The translations under genes and the position numbers were made by a program. Under the pieces are notes generated by a model. That model searched no databases and had not been told where the DNA came from. It saw only the letters and a program-made list of their open reading frames with translations. DNA of 64,000 bases from Cronobacter sakazakii (GTDB taxonomy: Bacteria; Pseudomonadota; Gammaproteobacteria; Enterobacterales; Enterobacteriaceae): contig NZ_CP011047.1 of assembly GCF_000982825.1 (NCBI RefSeq), positions 1,488,001 through 1,552,000 on the forward strand, read 5' to 3'. Positions 60,565-64,000 of the stretch are shown here, in pieces. How positions within the stretch are numbered: the first letter of the stretch is position 1; each line of letters opens with the position of its first letter.

Positions 60565-63030
60565 ATGTCACACGATCCTTTTCAGGAACGAGAAGCTGAA
60601 AAGTACGCCAACCCCATCCCGAGCCGGGAATTCATCCTTGAACATTTAACCAAACGTGAAAAACCGGCTAATCGCGATGAACTGGCGTCTGAACTCGGCA
60701 TTGAAGGCGAGGAACAGCTGGAAGCGCTGCGTCGCCGCCTGCGCGCCATGGAGCGCGACGGCCAGTTAGTCTTTACCCGCCGCCAGTGCTATGCGCTGCC
60801 GGAACGTCTTGATCTGCAAAAAGGCACCGTCATCGGCCATCGCGACGGTTACGGCTTTTTACGCGTAGAAGGACGCAAAGACGATCTCTATCTCTCGTCT
60901 GAGCAGATGAAAACCTGCATTCACGGCGATATCGTGCTGGCGCAGCCGCTCGGTTCAGACCGCAAAGGCCGCCGCGAAGCGCGTATCGTGCGCGTGCTGG
61001 TGCCGAAGCAGAGCAATATCGTCGGGCGCTATTTCACCGACGCGGGCGTCGGCTTCGTGGTGCCGGACGACAGCCGCCTGAGCTTTGATATCCTCATTCC
61101 GCCGGAAGAGGTGATGGGCGCACGCATGGGCTATGTCGTGGTCGTCGAGCTGACACAGCGTCCGACGCGGCGCACCAAAGCGATCGGTAAAATTGTTGAA
61201 GTGCTCGGCGACAACATGGGCACCGGCATGGCCGTCGATATGGCGCTGCGCACCCATGAAATCCCTTACGTCTGGCCGAAAGCCGTCGAAGAACAGATTG
61301 CGCACCTGAAAGAAGAAGTGCCGGAAGAGGCCAAAGTGGGGCGCGTCGATTTGCGCAACCTGCCGCTCGTCACCATCGACGGCGAAGACGCCCGCGACTT
61401 TGACGACGCCGTATTCTGTGAGAAAAAACGCGGCGGCGGCTGGCGCCTGTGGGTCGCTATCGCCGACGTCAGCTATTATGTGCGTCCGCCAACGCCGCTT
61501 GATAACGAAGCGCGCAACCGCGGCACGTCGGTTTACTTCCCGTCGCAGGTTGTCCCGATGCTGCCGGAAGTGCTCTCCAACGGCCTGTGTTCGCTGAACC
61601 CGCAGGTGGATCGCCTCTGTATGGTCTGTGAGATGACGATCTCCGCCAAAGGCCGTCTCACTGGCTATAAATTCTATGAAGCGGTGATGAGCTCGCACGC
61701 CCGTCTGACCTACACCAAGGTGTGGCATATTCTGCAGGGCGATGAAGATCTGCGCAGCCAGTATCAACCGCTGGTGAAGCATCTTGAAGAGCTGCACACG
61801 CTGTATAAAGCGCTGGAAGAGGCGCGCACCGAGCGCGGCGGTATCTCGTTTGAGAGCGAAGAGGCGAAGTTCATCTTCAACGCCGAGCGCCGTATCGATC
61901 GCATCGAGCAGACCCAGCGTAACGACGCGCACAAGCTTATCGAAGAGTGCATGATCCTCGCCAACATTTCGGCGGCGCGCTTTGTCGAGAAGCACAAAGA
62001 GCCGGCGCTGTTCCGTATTCACGATCGCCCGACGAATGAAGCGATCACCTCGTTCCGCTCTGTACTGGCGGAGCTGGGGCTGGAGCTGCCGGGCGGCAAC
62101 AAGCCGGAACCGCGCGACTACGCCGAGCTGCTTGATTCCATCGCCGATCGTCCCGATCACGAGATGCTGCAAACCATGCTGCTGCGCTCGATGAAGCAGG
62201 CGATTTACGATCCGGAAAACCGCGGCCACTTTGGCCTCGCGCTGCAATCCTACGCGCATTTTACCTCGCCGATTCGCCGCTACCCGGATCTCACGCTGCA
62301 CCGCGCGATCAAATACCTGATCGCCAAAGAGCAGGGCCACGAAGGCAACACCACCGAAAGCGGCGGCTGGCACTACACCATGGAAGAGATGCTGCAGCTG
62401 GGCCAGCACTGCTCCATGACCGAACGCCGCGCCGATGAAGCTACCCGTGAAGTGGCGGACTGGCTGAAGTGCGACTTCATGCAGGATCAGGTCGGCCAGA
62501 CCTTCTCCGGCGTGATTTCAAGCGTCACCGGCTTTGGTTTCTTTGTGCGCCTCACCGATCTCTTTATCGACGGCCTGGTGCATGTCTCGTCGCTGGATAA
62601 CGACTACTACCGCTTCGATCAGGTCGGTCAGCGGCTGATTGGCGAATCCGGCGGCCAGACGTACCGTCTGGGCGACCGCGTCGAAGTCAAAGTCGAAGCG
62701 GTTAACATGGACGAGCGCAAAATCGACTTCTCGCTCATCTCCAGCGAACGCGGGCCGCGTAACGTGGGTAAAACCGCGCGCGAGCGCGAGAAACGAGGCG
62801 GCGGCGCTAAAAACCGCAGCCGTCGTCAGGTCGGCAAACGCCAGAATTTCGAACCCAACGAGGCGTTTCGCAGCGAGAAAGGCCGTGGAAAGGTGAAGAA
62901 AGACGGCGCGGCGCGGGCAGAAAAGAGCGACAAACCGGCGAAAAGCAGTAAAAAACCGTCGGCCAAAACGCAGAAAATCGCGGCCGCCACCAAAGCGAAG
63001 CGCGCGGCGAAGAAAAAGCGCGACAACTAA
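60565..63030 (+). CDS. rnr: ribonuclease R
   Basis: 821 residues: an N-terminal helix-turn-helix, cold-shock domains, an RNB catalytic domain with DGEDARDFDDAVF, an S1 domain (TFSGVISSVTGFGFFV) and a long lysine/arginine-rich tail. It is a processive 3'-5' exonuclease that unwinds structured RNA. A 484-codon antisense frame (60955-62409) is a shadow. Confidence 0.98.
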   Translation: MSHDPFQEREAEKYANPIPSREFILEHLTKREKPANRDELASELGIEGEEQLEALRRRLRAMERDGQLVFTRRQCYALPERLDLQKGTVIGHRDGYGFLRVEGRKDDLYLSSEQMKTCIHGDIVLAQPLGSDRKGRREARIVRVLVPKQSNIVGRYFTDAGVGFVVPDDSRLSFDILIPPEEVMGARMGYVVVVELTQRPTRRTKAIGKIVEVLGDNMGTGMAVDMALRTHEIPYVWPKAVEEQIAHLKEEVPEEAKVGRVDLRNLPLVTIDGEDARDFDDAVFCEKKRGGGWRLWVAIADVSYYVRPPTPLDNEARNRGTSVYFPSQVVPMLPEVLSNGLCSLNPQVDRLCMVCEMTISAKGRLTGYKFYEAVMSSHARLTYTKVWHILQGDEDLRSQYQPLVKHLEELHTLYKALEEARTERGGISFESEEAKFIFNAERRIDRIEQTQRNDAHKLIEECMILANISAARFVEKHKEPALFRIHDRPTNEAITSFRSVLAELGLELPGGNKPEPRDYAELLDSIADRPDHEMLQTMLLRSMKQAIYDPENRGHFGLALQSYAHFTSPIRRYPDLTLHRAIKYLIAKEQGHEGNTTESGGWHYTMEEMLQLGQHCSMTERRADEATREVADWLKCDFMQDQVGQTFSGVISSVTGFGFFVRLTDLFIDGLVHVSSLDNDYYRFDQVGQRLIGESGGQTYRLGDRVEVKVEAVNMDERKIDFSLISSERGPRNVGKTAREREKRGGGAKNRSRRQVGKRQNFEPNEAFRSEKGRGKVKKDGAARAEKSDKPAKSSKKPSAKTQKIAAATKAKRAAKKKRDN

Positions 63031-63111
63031 TCGCGGGGCCTGCGAGTCAGGCCCGATTTATTACGTATTGCCTAACACCGGGCGGCTTGCCGCCCATAAC
63101 GAGTACCATTC

Positions 63112-63843
63112 ATGAGTGAAATGATTTACGGCATCCACGCGGTGCAGGCCCTGCTGGAGCGCGCTCCCGAGCGCTTTCAGGAAGTGTTTATTCTGAAAGG
63201 GCGTGAAGATAAACGTCTGCTGCCGCTGATCCACGCGCTGGAAGCGCAGGGCGTGCCGGTGCAGGTGGCAAACCGCCAGTGGCTGGATGAAAAAGCGGAT
63301 GGCGCGGTGCATCAGGGGATTGTCGCACGCGTCAAGCCGGGGCGTCAGTATGGCGAAAACGATCTGCCGGATCTGCTGGCGGCGCACGCGCAGCCGTTCC
63401 TGCTGATCCTGGACGGCGTAACCGATCCGCATAACCTCGGCGCCTGCCTGCGCAGCGCCGACGCGGCGGGCGTACATGCCGTGATCGTGCCGAAAGATCG
63501 CTCCGCGCAGCTTAACGCGACCGCCAAAAAAGTCGCCTGCGGCGCGGCGGAAAGCGTGCCGCTGATCCGTGTGACCAACCTCGCGCGCACCATGCGTCTG
63601 TTGCAGGAAGAGAATGTCTGGATCGTCGGCACGGCAGGCGAGGCAGATCACACCCTCTTCCAGAGCAAAATGACCGGCCCGCTGGCGCTGGTGATGGGCG
63701 CGGAAGGAGAAGGGATGCGTCGTCTCACGCGCGAGCATTGCGATGAGCTTATCAGCATCCCGATGGCGGGCAGCGTCTCCTCGCTGAACGTCTCGGTGGC
63801 GACCGGTATCTGCCTTTTCGAAGCCGTGCGTCAGCGCAGCTAA
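63112..63843 (+). CDS. rlmB: 23S rRNA (guanosine-2'-O)-methyltransferase RlmB
   Basis: 243 residues of the SpoU/TrmH family. The N-terminal rRNA-binding domain is followed by the trefoil-knot catalytic part with LDGVTDPHNLGACLRSADAAG, MGAEGEGMRRLT and SLNVSVATGICLFE. It methylates the 2'-O of G2251 in the peptidyl-transferase region. It is 81 bp after rnr in the nsrR-rnr-rlmB unit. Confidence 0.98.
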   Translation: MSEMIYGIHAVQALLERAPERFQEVFILKGREDKRLLPLIHALEAQGVPVQVANRQWLDEKADGAVHQGIVARVKPGRQYGENDLPDLLAAHAQPFLLILDGVTDPHNLGACLRSADAAGVHAVIVPKDRSAQLNATAKKVACGAAESVPLIRVTNLARTMRLLQEENVWIVGTAGEADHTLFQSKMTGPLALVMGAEGEGMRRLTREHCDELISIPMAGSVSSLNVSVATGICLFEAVRQRS

Positions 63844-63847
63844 TCGT

Positions 63848-63870
63848 AAAACCCTCTGCGGAGGGTTTTT
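63848..63870 (+). terminator. rlmB terminator
   Basis: AAAACCCTC, loop TGCG, GAGGGTTTTTT; directly after rlmB. Confidence 0.9.
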
Positions 63871-64000
63871 TATTGCGCCCGTTTCCTGTGTAAAGTTTTA
63901 TTAAAGCGCCGGTCACGTTAACCGGCGCTGCTACTATAAGCGCCACAGGCTATGACCTGTTTAATCAATACCTCTAACTGGACTCAGGAGATACCACCGT
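63871..64000 (+). other. leader of the next gene (start beyond the window)
   Basis: A 9-bp hairpin (AGCGCCGGT/ACCGGCGCT, 63905-63929) lacks a T-tract. A ribosome-site-like AGGAG (63986-63990) falls 10 bp before the window edge, so a plus-strand gene probably starts at or just after 64000. Its identity cannot be told. Confidence 0.4.

Noticed and set aside
60955..62409. 484-codon open frame antisense to rnr
   Set aside because: Arises from GC-rich codon bias in the real gene; composition is unlike a protein (Arg/His-rich), and there is no ribosome site or homologous motif.

Overview
This window is a contiguous stretch of an enteric (Enterobacteriaceae) chromosome. Nearly every gene is a close relative of an Escherichia coli K-12 gene from the 92-95 minute region, and the order is mostly the same (yjdC-dsbD-cutA-dcuA-aspA-fxsA-groESL-yjeI-epmB/efp-ecnAB-gdx-blc-frdDCBA-epmA-mscM-psd-rsgA-orn-glyVXY-queG/nnr-tsaE-amiB-mutL-miaA-hfq-hflXKC-yjeT-purA-nsrR-rnr-rlmB). 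The high GC content, the kdgT/kduI genes and the missing nrf, cad and ampC genes point away from Escherichia and towards the Cronobacter/Enterobacter group. Cronobacter is my best guess, but I could not test it.

Layout. 1-9.8 kb: the 5' part of gltP, then the acetate module acs-yjcH-actP, an unassigned Gfo/Idh/MocA oxidoreductase, the Na+/H+ antiporter yjcE and the purine permease ghxP with a PurR box. 10-13.2 kb: a glutathione transferase, the divergent soxR/soxS pair with a perfect SoxR operator, and a complete 768-bp IS1. This IS1 sits between the 3' half of pdeC and the first 11 codons of yjdM without a target duplication, which suggests an IS1-mediated deletion. 13.7-21.2 kb: the dynamin-like gene crfC with yjcZ, pectin/uronate genes kdgT and kduI behind a KdgR-type operator, the GST yghU, and a NicO-type metal exporter. 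21.3-21.65 kb: a tRNA-Phe gene followed by a tandem repeat carrying the tRNA 3' end, reminiscent of the E. coli tyrT/rtT repeats.

21.8-30.9 kb: yjdC, dsbD, cutA, dcuA, aspA, fxsA, then groES-groEL with a sigma-32 promoter, an ERIC element and yjeI. 31-39.8 kb: the complete EF-P system (efp, epmB, epmA), the entericidin pair ecnA/ecnB with a LuxR-type regulator, a guanidine-II riboswitch in front of gdx, blc, and the fumarate reductase operon with an FNR site. 39.9-46.8 kb: mscM-psd, rsgA, orn, three identical tRNA-Gly genes and a DnaA-box cluster placed like E. coli datA. 46.8-64 kb: queG and the long operon nnr-tsaE-amiB-mutL-miaA-hfq-hflX-hflK-hflC, then yjeT, purA, nsrR-rnr-rlmB.

Most of the window is core genome with familiar function. 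I did not find a convincing wholly new multi-gene system. The parts least explained are the IS1 junction, the tRNA-Phe repeats, the fxsA leader hairpin, the palindromic groE -35 region and the crfC-yjcZ pair.
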